Shown: positions 36,259-44,401 of the stretch, in pieces
Layout: each line of letters begins with the position of its first letter
Numbering within the stretch: the first letter of the stretch is position 1
Source of the DNA: JANOYJ01 sp963792485
Lineage (GTDB): Bacteria; Pseudomonadota; Alphaproteobacteria; Rhizobiales; Rhizobiaceae
Length of the DNA: 64,000 bases
Direction: 5' to 3'
NCBI GenBank assembly: GCA_963792485.1
Contig: CAWBWL010000001.1
Coordinates: 62,001-126,000 of the forward strand
Position numbers and translations under genes: made by a program
Notes under the pieces: generated by a model
Told to the model about the DNA's origin: nothing
Database searches by the model: none
Seen by the model: only the letters and a program-made list of their open reading frames with translations

Positions 36259-37029
36259 ATGGCCAACAAATTTGTCTGGTACGACGTCATGACGACAGAT
36301 GTGAAAGCGGCGGAGAAATTCTATTCGGCCGTTGTCGGCTGGCGCTGCCAGGATTCCGGCATGCCGGGACCCGGTTACACGCTGCTCTTCAACGGCGACA
36401 TTCAGGTTGGCGGCATCATGCCGGTGCCGGAAGAGAACAAAGGCATGCCGCCCATGTGGATGGGCTATATCGGCGTCGGCGATGTCGATGAATACGCCAA
36501 GAAGGTCACCAAAGCAGGCGGCAAAATCTGGAAGGAGCCGCAGGACATTCCCGGCGTCGGCCGCTTTGCCGTCGCCGCCGATCCGCATGGCGCTGGGTTC
36601 ATCCTGTTCAAGGGCAACAGCGACGCCGCCCCCTCCCCCATTCCCTTCATGACCAAGGGCCATATCGGCTGGCACGAGCTGCATGCGGGCAATCTGGAGG
36701 AGGACTGGGCTTTCTATTCCGTCCTGTTCGGCTGGCAAAAGGGATTTGCCCATGACATGGGCCCGGATATGGGCCTCTACCAGACGTTCGGCGAAACCGG
36801 TGACGGTTTGGGCATGGGCGGTATGATGAAAAAGATGGACAGCACGCCGATGCCGGCTTGGGTCTATTATTTCAGCGTCGGCGACATTGACGCCGGAGCG
36901 CAGCGCGTCAATGACAATGGCGGAACAGTCATTATGGAGCCGCATGAAGTGCCTGGCGGCGCATGGATCGCCCCTTGCATGGATCCGCAAGGCGCGCATT
37001 TTTCGCTGATCGGCATGCGTGTCAACTGA
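36259..37029 (+). CDS. VOC family (glyoxalase-fold) protein, two tandem domains
   Basis: A protein of 256 residues made of two vicinal-oxygen-chelate halves, each starting with a Trp-rich strand (FVWYDVMTTDVKAAEKFYSA near residue 4, IGWHELHAGNLEEDWAFYSV near residue 136) and ending in DPHGAGFILF or DPQGAHFSLI. Such proteins often act as hydroxylases, lyases or antibiotic-binding proteins; the metal ligands and substrate are not obvious here. Followed 12 nt later by a DUF1428 gene and a small conserved gene, suggesting an operon. Confidence 0.88.
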   Translation: MANKFVWYDVMTTDVKAAEKFYSAVVGWRCQDSGMPGPGYTLLFNGDIQVGGIMPVPEENKGMPPMWMGYIGVGDVDEYAKKVTKAGGKIWKEPQDIPGVGRFAVAADPHGAGFILFKGNSDAAPSPIPFMTKGHIGWHELHAGNLEEDWAFYSVLFGWQKGFAHDMGPDMGLYQTFGETGDGLGMGGMMKKMDSTPMPAWVYYFSVGDIDAGAQRVNDNGGTVIMEPHEVPGGAWIAPCMDPQGAHFSLIGMRVN

Positions 37030-37041
37030 AGGAGAGAACCC

Positions 37042-37395
37042 ATGGCTTACATAGATGGCTTTGTCGCTGCTGTACCGAACGCCAACCGCGAGGAGTACAT
37101 CAAATACAGCCGGAAGTTCGATGCCCTCTTCATCGAACACGGAGCTTTGAGTGCGACCGAATGCTGGGAAGATGATGTGCCGGAGGGCAGCCTCACCTCT
37201 TTCCCGATGGCGGTGAAACGCGAACCGGGTGAAAGCATTCTGTTCTCCTGGATCAAATGGCCTTCGAAAGAAGTGCGCACCGCCGCTTGGGAAAAGCTGA
37301 TGAGACTTCCCGAAATGCAGCCCGGCACCAGCCCCATGCCGTTTGACGGCAAGCGCATGATCTATGGCGGATTTGAAACCATAGTGGAGCTGTGA
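37042..37395 (+). CDS. DUF1428 (YbaA-like) protein
   Basis: A protein of 117 residues that starts MAYIDGFVAAVPNANREEY and contains ESILFSWIKWPSKEVRTAAW, matching the DUF1428 dimeric ferredoxin-like fold family represented by YbaA. AAGGAGAG precedes the ATG. Function unknown. The middle gene of a three-gene group with the VOC protein and the 98-residue protein. Confidence 0.9.
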   Translation: MAYIDGFVAAVPNANREEYIKYSRKFDALFIEHGALSATECWEDDVPEGSLTSFPMAVKREPGESILFSWIKWPSKEVRTAAWEKLMRLPEMQPGTSPMPFDGKRMIYGGFETIVEL

Positions 37396-37404
37396 GAACC
37401 CGCC

Positions 37405-37701
37405 ATGCCCCAACCAGCAAAAATGAAAATCGAAAACGTCCTGCAGCCCGGAAAAACCTACAGCGTCGATGCCGCCAAATTCGAGGCGATGAAGGCGGCC
37501 TATCTGAATGTTCTGCCCGGCAAAGCGCCTGGCCTCACCCCTGCCGAAATTCAGAAACAGGTCTTGGCGCATCTGCCGCAGGATCTGTTTCCCGGCGGCG
37601 AGAAAGCCGGCTGGTGGAACAAGGCCGTGCAACTTGATCTGGAAGCCAAGGGAATCATCACGCGCGGCCTCGGCGCTCCGGTCAGGCTTTGGAAGAGGTG
37701 A
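37405..37701 (+). CDS. Small conserved hypothetical protein
   Basis: A protein of 98 residues, basic, predicted alpha-helical, with GLTPAEIQKQVLAHLPQDLF and GGEKAGWWNKAVQLDLEAKG, which resembles a winged-helix or small DNA-binding arrangement found in a family of unknown function (possibly DUF6958; I am not certain). Starts 9 nt after the DUF1428 stop, so probably co-transcribed. Confidence 0.7.
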   Translation: MPQPAKMKIENVLQPGKTYSVDAAKFEAMKAAYLNVLPGKAPGLTPAEIQKQVLAHLPQDLFPGGEKAGWWNKAVQLDLEAKGIITRGLGAPVRLWKR

Positions 37702-37748
37702 GGAGGTCGCACTGCAGGAACTGTATGAGACAAACGCGGTCTTGAACT

Positions 37749-39041
37749 TTACCCCCCAATCAGAACCGCACCTGTCACATCCCGGCGCCGTGCGATGCGC
37801 AGTGCGATCTTTGCCAGCGTTGAAGTTATGTCATCTATGAACGGCGCGGCGCGATTGATGCAGGTCTTGATCTGACGGCTGGCGATCAAGGCGGCGAGGT
37901 GCCAGGAATAGGATGAACGGTCAATCGGAACTCCGGCAACAGCCTCATACACATCGGGAATGGCGCCGACAGCTTCGAGGCAGACGTCCCTGTCATCCGG
38001 GTGCAGCACTGACATCAACACCAGATCGCTGGCAAACAGCGCAAGGTCATAGACCGGATCGCCCAAGGTCACTTCATCCAGATCAATCAGACTTGCCGTG
38101 CCTTGGTGGAACAGAACATTTCCCGAATGCATGTCGCCATGCAACAGCCTGACGGACGGCGGCGATGGTGGGATATTTTTGCGAAGCTCGTCACCAAGAG
38201 TTCTACAAATCGGAAGAGTTGGCAAGTTGGCGGTTTCCAGTCTCCGCAGAAACATGGATTCATAACGCACCATGACATGGCTTGCATGAAAGGGCTGCAA
38301 CGCCGGCGCAATGCCGCCCACCGGAACGGCATGCAGACCAGCGAGAGTGTTGATCAAAGAATGCGCTGCGGCCTGCACGCCAACGAGACTGGTCTGCTCG
38401 CCAAACGGCACGCCGGCCATGAGTTGTTCCGTGCGCATTTGGTTGCCGTCATCACAATGCATAGGCTCTGGCATACCAAATCGCCGCCCGGAACTATGAT
38501 AGATCGCCATCTGGCGCTGGTGACACTGTGCAGCAGCGGGCTGGATTTTCGATACCGCGCCCGCCGCCAGGTCAAGAAATGTGCACCGTTCGCCGCGGCG
38601 GTAGTTCAACAGTTTCACGCCGTGTCCCGGCTTCGAATTTTCGAATCCCTGTTGCACTGGCGCAAGGTAGGGCAGGCCTGCATCCTCTGGAAATAACCAG
38701 GCAAAAGTCGCTTGATCCAGCACCATGATGCGGGTTGGATCGGCCGCCTTGATTCGCGCCCTGTCAAATTCACGCTCCCCGCGCTCACCGGTGCTGCAGC
38801 GCAATGTGACAGCGGCTACATCGCCTGAGCGCGCGGAGAAGGCGTAACAGAGATCAATCGCCTTTCCTGGCCGGGCATAGACATCGACAAGGCGCACGGA
38901 CGACGCGTCGCTGATCGCGTCATGATGCGGAGCAAGCATTTGCTTTACCGCAGAACCATCAAAGCACCATCCAGACTGGTGATAATCCGGAAGCGAGGCC
39001 GCCCCGCTTCTGTAGCTCTCATAGTTCCAGTCAATGTTCAA
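37749..39041 (-). CDS. Aminoglycoside-phosphotransferase-fold kinase
   Basis: A protein of 430 residues in an intact frame. The catalytic loop and metal motif are complete: LLHGDMHSGNVLF (residues ~295-307, Brenner-type HGD...N) and SLIDLDEVTLGDPVYDLALF (DxD). The N-terminal ~150 residues form a divergent N-lobe with WLFPEDAGLPYL, shared in the neighbouring gene at 39155. It transfers phosphate from ATP to a small hydroxylated molecule, perhaps a sugar. Divergent from a kinase-glycosyltransferase-phosphatase operon, with which it probably cooperates. Confidence 0.82.
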   Translation of the reverse strand: MNIDWNYESYRSGAASLPDYHQSGWCFDGSAVKQMLAPHHDAISDASSVRLVDVYARPGKAIDLCYAFSARSGDVAAVTLRCSTGERGEREFDRARIKAADPTRIMVLDQATFAWLFPEDAGLPYLAPVQQGFENSKPGHGVKLLNYRRGERCTFLDLAAGAVSKIQPAAAQCHQRQMAIYHSSGRRFGMPEPMHCDDGNQMRTEQLMAGVPFGEQTSLVGVQAAAHSLINTLAGLHAVPVGGIAPALQPFHASHVMVRYESMFLRRLETANLPTLPICRTLGDELRKNIPPSPPSVRLLHGDMHSGNVLFHQGTASLIDLDEVTLGDPVYDLALFASDLVLMSVLHPDDRDVCLEAVGAIPDVYEAVAGVPIDRSSYSWHLAALIASRQIKTCINRAAPFIDDITSTLAKIALRIARRRDVTGAVLIGG

Positions 39042-39154
39042 AAGCGCGGGTCTCCATGTCCCCTGTTCATGATTGCCGGCAAAGCACGGCCGCGCATGAA
39101 CAGCTCGGCATGAACTTGTAGTTTTCTTGCCTGCGCCAGACTATAGAAGGCAAA

Positions 39155-40362
39155 ATGGCAGAACAAAACCTATGGCTGACAGAGCAACGGCCCTGGCCTC
39201 CGGAGGGCTTGGCGCGGATGTGCGCGTTCGGCGGCGATCTTCTGTCTTCGGAACTCAAGCGCCTTGCGCATATAATTTCCACCGACCTGCGGGCGCAAGA
39301 GATCGCCACAGCGGCTGATGGCCCGGAGCCTGTCTTCCGCATGGACTTTTCCACCAGCATCATGACCGATGGCGCGCTGCGCCTGCGCCGGCTTTACTGG
39401 TCGGTGCAGAGGCAGATCGGTGGCCGCTTCGTCGCCCGGACATTCGCTTATCACCGCAAGACCGGCGATGGCACCTGGTTTGATTTTCCCGAAGATCCGG
39501 ATTTGCCGGGAGCAGCGAGCGTGCTGGCGGATTTGGGTGGATATGTCGTTCTGCGCTATGTTCCAATGCGCCGTCTGACGGTGCTGCAGCATTCGGAGGA
39601 AGCAGGTCCGAGTCATATTGAAATTCAAGCGGATGGATCGGATTACCGAAGCGGCAGGGCTGCTCGATGCAGTCAATCTGGCCGCGGCAAAATCCTGCGA
39701 GAGCTTCACCACGCCGCAATTGCTTTACATACAGCACGCTGACGGAATGTTTGCCCAAACTTATTTGCCAGGCATGCCGATTGCCAGCGCCATGCTGCTC
39801 AATGAAATTTCTCTCCCGCAGATTACGAGGGTGCTTGCGGAACTTGCGGCTCTGAAGGTCAGTCGGGCTGCCAGTGCTGACACATCGCCAGATGGCGCAG
39901 GACACGGCGGCTATGGCGCAATGGGTTGCCCGCATGCTGCCCGAGGCGGCGCCCGCTCTCACGGAAATTGTCGATGCTCTGGTTCGCGCCACGCCGGATG
40001 ACGGTGATACGGTCTTTTGTCACGGCGATATGGGAGCCGATCAAGTTCTTGTCGATGCCAATGGGCAATGGGCACTGCTCGATTTTGACCGGGCCCATAT
40101 TGGAAGCCCGTGCCGCGATATCGCCAGCCTATGGTGAAATGGCAGCGCGATCAGGGACTCGTACTTGTCCGCCGACAGATTGGCTGATGCCTTCAATGTT
40201 TCGGGACTTCGCACGCTCGACAGGCCTGCGCTGCACTGGCATCTGGCCTGCATGGAAATTCACCACTTGCAGCAGATTTTCAAGAAGGGGCGCGCCACGA
40301 CAGACACGGCGCGCCTGGCCGTTGCCCGCATACAATCCGCTTGCCGGGAAAGCTGCGCATGA
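39155..40362 (+). pseudogene. Second aminoglycoside-phosphotransferase-fold kinase, interrupted
   Basis: About 400 codons from ATG 39155. The N-lobe has WFDFPEDPDLPG and VVLRYVPMRRLTVL, paralogous to the kinase at 37749. The frame changes near 39610 (to FKRMDRITEAAGLLDAVNL) and near 39860 (to LTHRQMAQDTAAMAQW). The catalytic loop VFCHGDMGADQVLVD and ALLDFDRAHIGSP are intact, then an in-frame TGA (40135-40137) interrupts before SYLSADRLADAFNVSG and the C-terminus. Two indels plus one nonsense codon. The stop overlaps the GT4 start (ATGA), so it belongs to that operon. Confidence 0.75.
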
Positions 40363-41495
40363 CGAAGACTTCTGTTGGCATGGTGCTGAACAGCATGGGT
40401 TTTGGCGGCGTGACTGAAGTGGTGTTTCAGCTGCTGCGCGCTCTGCCACGCGAAGAGTTCGACTTCCATCTCTGCACGCTGAAACCTGACGATGAAGCCG
40501 ATCCAGACCGGCTGGAGCGCTTCGCCTCTCTCGGCGTGCCCGTTCAGTGCGCCGCGCCTTCCGGCGGGAAGTTCGAGATGATCGCGGGCGTCGCGGACTG
40601 GGTAGACAAAAGCAGGATCGGCATACTGCACACGCACTCTTTCCGTCCCAATATCTACGGCCGCCTCGGCGGCCTGCTGAAGCGCCAGACAGGACTTCGC
40701 ATTCTGCCGCATTATCACAACCAGTATGATGACAAATGGGACAGCGAGCCAGAGCTTCTGGCGCTGGAGCGGCACCTTGCAGAAAGTTCCGATGCGGCTA
40801 TCGCCGTGTCCCGGTCGGTGCAGGAGCATGTCGCCGAACGTCTGGCAATTGACGCAAGCCGCATTGAGATCGTTCCCAACGGCGTTGCCGCCAATGAGTA
40901 TCAATTCGCGGATCGGGCCGAAGCGCGGCGGCAGCTGGGCATCAAAGAGGGCGCACGTGTCTTCGGGCTTGTCGGCCGCATCTGCCATCAGAAGGGGCAG
41001 GACATTTTTGTTGAGGCGGCAATCAAGACTGCCGCCGAGATGCCCGATGCCGAATTTCTGATGATCGGTGACATCGAGGATGAGAAGCTGCATCGCCGTT
41101 TGAGCCAGCGCATTTTGAAGGTGGGGCTTGTTGAAAGAATTCGGTTCACCGGCCATCGCAGCGACATGGCATTGGTCTACAGCGCGCTTGATTGCGTCGT
41201 TGCGCCGTCCCGCTGGGAAGGATTTGGGCTGATGCTGATCGAGGCAATGGCCGCCGGCAAGCCCGTCATAGCGGCCCGGGTGGGCGCTATTCCGGAAGTC
41301 ACTGTTGAAAATGAGACGGCGCTCCTCGTGCCGCCCGAAAGCGCGTCGGAACTTGCGGGCGCAATGACAAGGATCGGACAGGATGCGCAATTGCGCGCAG
41401 GGCTCGGCGCGGCGGGCATTGTGCGCCAACAGGGGTTTGGCTGGCAGGAATCTGCCGCAAGAATTGTGTCGATCTACCAGCGGATTCTGCGATGA
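40359..41495 (+). CDS. Family 4 (GT-B) glycosyltransferase
   Basis: A protein of 378 residues in an intact frame. The N-terminal glycine-rich acceptor region VLNSMGFGGVTEVVFQLLRA, the hinge IVPNGVAANEY, FGLVGRICHQKGQDIFVEA and the retaining-enzyme EX7E motif in PSRWEGFGLMLIEAMAAGKP (Glu near residues 288 and 296) are present. A nucleotide-sugar-dependent cytosolic enzyme. ATG 40359 overlaps the upstream kinase stop, and its own stop overlaps the phosphatase start, so it is tightly coupled to both. Confidence 0.9.
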   Translation: MTKTSVGMVLNSMGFGGVTEVVFQLLRALPREEFDFHLCTLKPDDEADPDRLERFASLGVPVQCAAPSGGKFEMIAGVADWVDKSRIGILHTHSFRPNIYGRLGGLLKRQTGLRILPHYHNQYDDKWDSEPELLALERHLAESSDAAIAVSRSVQEHVAERLAIDASRIEIVPNGVAANEYQFADRAEARRQLGIKEGARVFGLVGRICHQKGQDIFVEAAIKTAAEMPDAEFLMIGDIEDEKLHRRLSQRILKVGLVERIRFTGHRSDMALVYSALDCVVAPSRWEGFGLMLIEAMAAGKPVIAARVGAIPEVTVENETALLVPPESASELAGAMTRIGQDAQLRAGLGAAGIVRQQGFGWQESAARIVSIYQRILR

Positions 41496-42088
41496 GTGGA
41501 CGGATCATTCTAATCCGACACGCCGAGACCGACGGCAACAAGACGCGCTATGTTGGCCGCGAGGACGTGCCGCTCAACGCGACGGGCGAGCAGCAGGCAA
41601 AGGACCTCGCACTGGCTCTGCGGGACCAGACGATCAACGCCATCTTTTCAAGCCCGATGAAGCGGACCTTGGCTACGGCTGGTCCGCTCGCCTTGCAACG
41701 CGGTATGGAAATTCGCCAACTTTCTGGCCTCATGGAAATCGACTATGGCAGCCTCCAGGGCAATCTGAAGGGCGAAAAGCCCTTCAATCTGCGCCGCAAA
41801 TATTTCGATACCCCCATGCCAGGCGGAGAAAGCCTGCGCAATGTGTGGGAGAGGCTGCACGGGGCGAGCGGCGAAATTCTTGCTTCGCTGCGCGAACATG
41901 CCTGTGTCGCCATTGTCGGCCATTATTGGACAAACAGGCTATTGGCCAGCCAGCTTATTGGGCGCACTCTCGAGACCTCGCTGGATAAAGGCGGCTACCG
42001 GCCTGAAAATGCATCTGCCTATGTGATGGATGTTCATGACGGCCTCGTCCACACGGTCTTCTGGCTTCATCCGAACCTGGACCGGTGA
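41492..42088 (+). CDS. Histidine phosphatase (phosphoglycerate mutase-like)
   Basis: A protein of 198 residues. The phosphohistidine motif LIRHAETDGN (residues 7-16), the FSSPMKRTLATA arginine motif and the second catalytic His in AIVGHYWTNRL are intact. Start ATG overlaps the GT4 stop (ATGA, 41492-41495). In this setting it may dephosphorylate a phosphosugar intermediate such as the product of glycosyl transfer onto a sugar phosphate; this is inferred from operon structure only. Confidence 0.88.
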   Translation: MSGRIILIRHAETDGNKTRYVGREDVPLNATGEQQAKDLALALRDQTINAIFSSPMKRTLATAGPLALQRGMEIRQLSGLMEIDYGSLQGNLKGEKPFNLRRKYFDTPMPGGESLRNVWERLHGASGEILASLREHACVAIVGHYWTNRLLASQLIGRTLETSLDKGGYRPENASAYVMDVHDGLVHTVFWLHPNLDR

Positions 42089-42310
42089 GCGCCCGATATT
42101 GTGCGACACACCTCAAGTCCCGGCCTATGCCGCACGGGGGATGCGGTAACGCACCGCCTCATGCTTTAATCCGCTCAGTCCCGCGCAAGAAGCGGGGACG
42201 ATGAACCGGCCGCGCTGAGGCGGCTTTGGAAACATTTTGTTTGCGTCATGATCGCCGAGGCAATGCGTCCAGGTCTCGGGCGGTCGAGCGCATACTGATC
42301 GGAGGCAGAC

Positions 42311-44338
42311 ATGACCAATGCAACACCCTGGATCGGGCGCAAACGCATCGCTTTTGTTCCGCTCTTCCGCACCAACGCCATCCCGCCGGACCAAATACCG
42401 CCGGACTGGGAAAACGCAATCCTGCGCCGGGTGATTTACGACCCACGCCGGGAGGCGAATGGCGCGGACCGCTCGCTGCGCGCCTGGCTGCGCGCCGTCT
42501 CGTCGGGGCTTGCCGATATTGATCCGGTGGTGCTGCCGATGCAGACGATCGACAGGCAGCACGTTGAGCCTGGAGATCTTGACGGAAGGCTTGGCGGACA
42601 GTTGCGCGATCAGGGCATGGATGCCGCAGTGCTTGTGATGCTCGGCGGGCGGCCGTCAGGGATAAACAGCGGCTTCTGGTCGCGTGTTGTGATGGCGGAG
42701 AGTAACGGCATCTGGCTGATGGAGCTGCTTCACGGCCTCACGGGCTTCAAAGACCTCTATAAATTCGACAACGACACCGACCCGCCAGAGCGTGCAATTG
42801 ACACATTTGACGAGATGTCGGCGTTCAGCCAAACGCACCCGACCGCTTTCACCAAGAACGAGCTTGGCTGGCTGAACGCGGCGGTGATCCCGACGCACTC
42901 TGGTGCAAGCATTGACTATCAGCTTCAGCATATCAGCCTTCCCCTTCCGCCTGTGGCAGGCCGCGCGGCGGCACTGCGCATCGGAACCGGCTTCCCCTAT
43001 GTCATGGTTGAATCCCGCAAGATGACTGACCAGTTCGAGGCAGGAATGCCGTCAACGGGTCAAGATCAGGAGAGGGGCATCGCCAGCGAGGGCGTCATTG
43101 CCTACCGCGTGCAAACCCGAAACCCGACTGTGCAGGTGCGGGAAGGCGGAAAATTGCCGCTCTACCTCATGACACTCACAGCGCTGCAGCCGAGCCAGTC
43201 CGCTGCTCTGGATGATGGCGTGACGCTCTCCGTCACCGGCGCCATTCCCGGCGGCTTTGCCGTGCGCATTGACGATCCCGGCCAGCACCTGATCGACCGC
43301 ACCGCCGCCACTGGCGCGCGGAAAGCGGGCGGGCCGCCCTGCGCGCTGGTGCTCGACCAGCACGGCATCGAGAACATCGCCTATCTCGACACATCAAGCC
43401 ATATGAACGAAATCTGGCGCGATCCAAACGGACAGGGCACAACGGACCTCACCGCCAATGCCGGCGCGCCGGGCGCGCGCGGCAATCCGTTCACCTATTT
43501 CGATCCGGCGGGCAATCAAGTCGTACTGATTTTCCGGGGATCGGACAATCATGTGCGCAGCCTCTATTGGCTGTTCGGCGCGGTTGGGCATGACAATCTC
43601 GGCGGCTCGATCAATGCGCCGAAAACTGCGGGCAATCCGGCGGGCTGGTTTTCCGCCCATGACGGGTTCCACCATGTCGTCTACCGCTCAAGCAATGGCC
43701 ATCTGCAGGAGTTGTTCTGGCAAGGACAGGGCGGCGTCGGCCATGGCGATCTCACCGCAGCGGCGAACGCCGTGCCGGCGGCCGGCGATCCGTGGCCCTA
43801 TTATGACCCGGTGCGCGCCACTAACATTGTCGCCTATCGCGGCACAGACGGACGAATCCGCAGTCTGTACTGGGGACCGGACGGGGCGGTCGGGCAGGAT
43901 GACCTGTCAGGCACAGCCGGAACGCCGGACGCGGCAAGCGATCCGTACGCCTGGTTCACCCAAGCCGAGGACATGCACCGCGTCGTCTACCGCGCCGGGA
44001 ACAATCATATCTACGAGCTTGCCTGGGCCAATGTCGCGCCGGTCGGCGGGCGGGACTTGACAGCGATGTCCGGCGCGCCTGCGGCCTTGGGTGACATTTC
44101 GGGCGGCTATAATGCGGGCGACAACACGCAGCATGTGATCTACCGCTCCAGCGGCGGCAGGCTGCACGAGCTCTGGCACTTCCTCGGCGAGAACGCGTCA
44201 CACCATGTCGACCTCACCGCCGCCTACGCCGCCCCGCCCGCCGCCGACCGCCCGGTCTACTACGCCAGCGCCCGCGCCCCGCGTCAGCATGTGGCCTACC
44301 GGGGGACGAACGGGCATATTTATGAGCTGCTGTGGTGA
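42311..44338 (+). CDS. Protein with degenerate M6-like protease region and seven propeller repeats
   Basis: A protein of 675 residues; GGAGG precedes ATG 42311. From about residue 340 there are seven ~48-residue repeats, each built around a VVYR-x-x-x-GHLQELFW type strand: EIW, SLYW, ELFW, SLYW, ELAW, ELWH, ELLW endings, joined by DLT-x-x-x-GAPAA-x-GDP linkers. This predicts a seven-bladed, lectin-like propeller. The N-terminal part has WLMELLHGLTGF (residues ~134-145) and FDEMSAFSQTHPTAFTKNEL, which resembles immune-inhibitor-A-type metalloproteases but has Met in place of the first zinc His. No signal peptide is visible. Probably carbohydrate-binding; catalysis doubtful. Confidence 0.6.
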   Translation: MTNATPWIGRKRIAFVPLFRTNAIPPDQIPPDWENAILRRVIYDPRREANGADRSLRAWLRAVSSGLADIDPVVLPMQTIDRQHVEPGDLDGRLGGQLRDQGMDAAVLVMLGGRPSGINSGFWSRVVMAESNGIWLMELLHGLTGFKDLYKFDNDTDPPERAIDTFDEMSAFSQTHPTAFTKNELGWLNAAVIPTHSGASIDYQLQHISLPLPPVAGRAAALRIGTGFPYVMVESRKMTDQFEAGMPSTGQDQERGIASEGVIAYRVQTRNPTVQVREGGKLPLYLMTLTALQPSQSAALDDGVTLSVTGAIPGGFAVRIDDPGQHLIDRTAATGARKAGGPPCALVLDQHGIENIAYLDTSSHMNEIWRDPNGQGTTDLTANAGAPGARGNPFTYFDPAGNQVVLIFRGSDNHVRSLYWLFGAVGHDNLGGSINAPKTAGNPAGWFSAHDGFHHVVYRSSNGHLQELFWQGQGGVGHGDLTAAANAVPAAGDPWPYYDPVRATNIVAYRGTDGRIRSLYWGPDGAVGQDDLSGTAGTPDAASDPYAWFTQAEDMHRVVYRAGNNHIYELAWANVAPVGGRDLTAMSGAPAALGDISGGYNAGDNTQHVIYRSSGGRLHELWHFLGENASHHVDLTAAYAAPPAADRPVYYASARAPRQHVAYRGTNGHIYELLW

Positions 44339-44351
44339 GGAGATAACGGAG

Positions 44352-44378
44352 CCGCCGGGGTGGGAGCTCGGCGGTTTT
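44352..44378 (+). terminator. Intrinsic terminator of the propeller-protein gene
   Basis: CCGCCG (44352-44357) pairs with CGGCGG (44369-44374), with a loop of 11 bases, followed directly by TTTT. It lies 14 bases after the stop codon and before the convergent acnA gene. Confidence 0.75.
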
Positions 44379-44401
44379 CGTTGCATGAGAAGGGCTGTTG
44401 C

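Noticed and set aside
36235..37632. Long minus-strand frame of 465 codons opposite the VOC and DUF1428 genes
   Set aside because: It is the antisense shadow of well-supported GC-rich genes, and its product has no recognisable domain.
42089..42562. Minus-strand frame between the histidine phosphatase and propeller-protein genes
   Set aside because: It overlaps the start of the propeller gene on the other strand, lacks a ribosome-binding site and has no family-like pattern.
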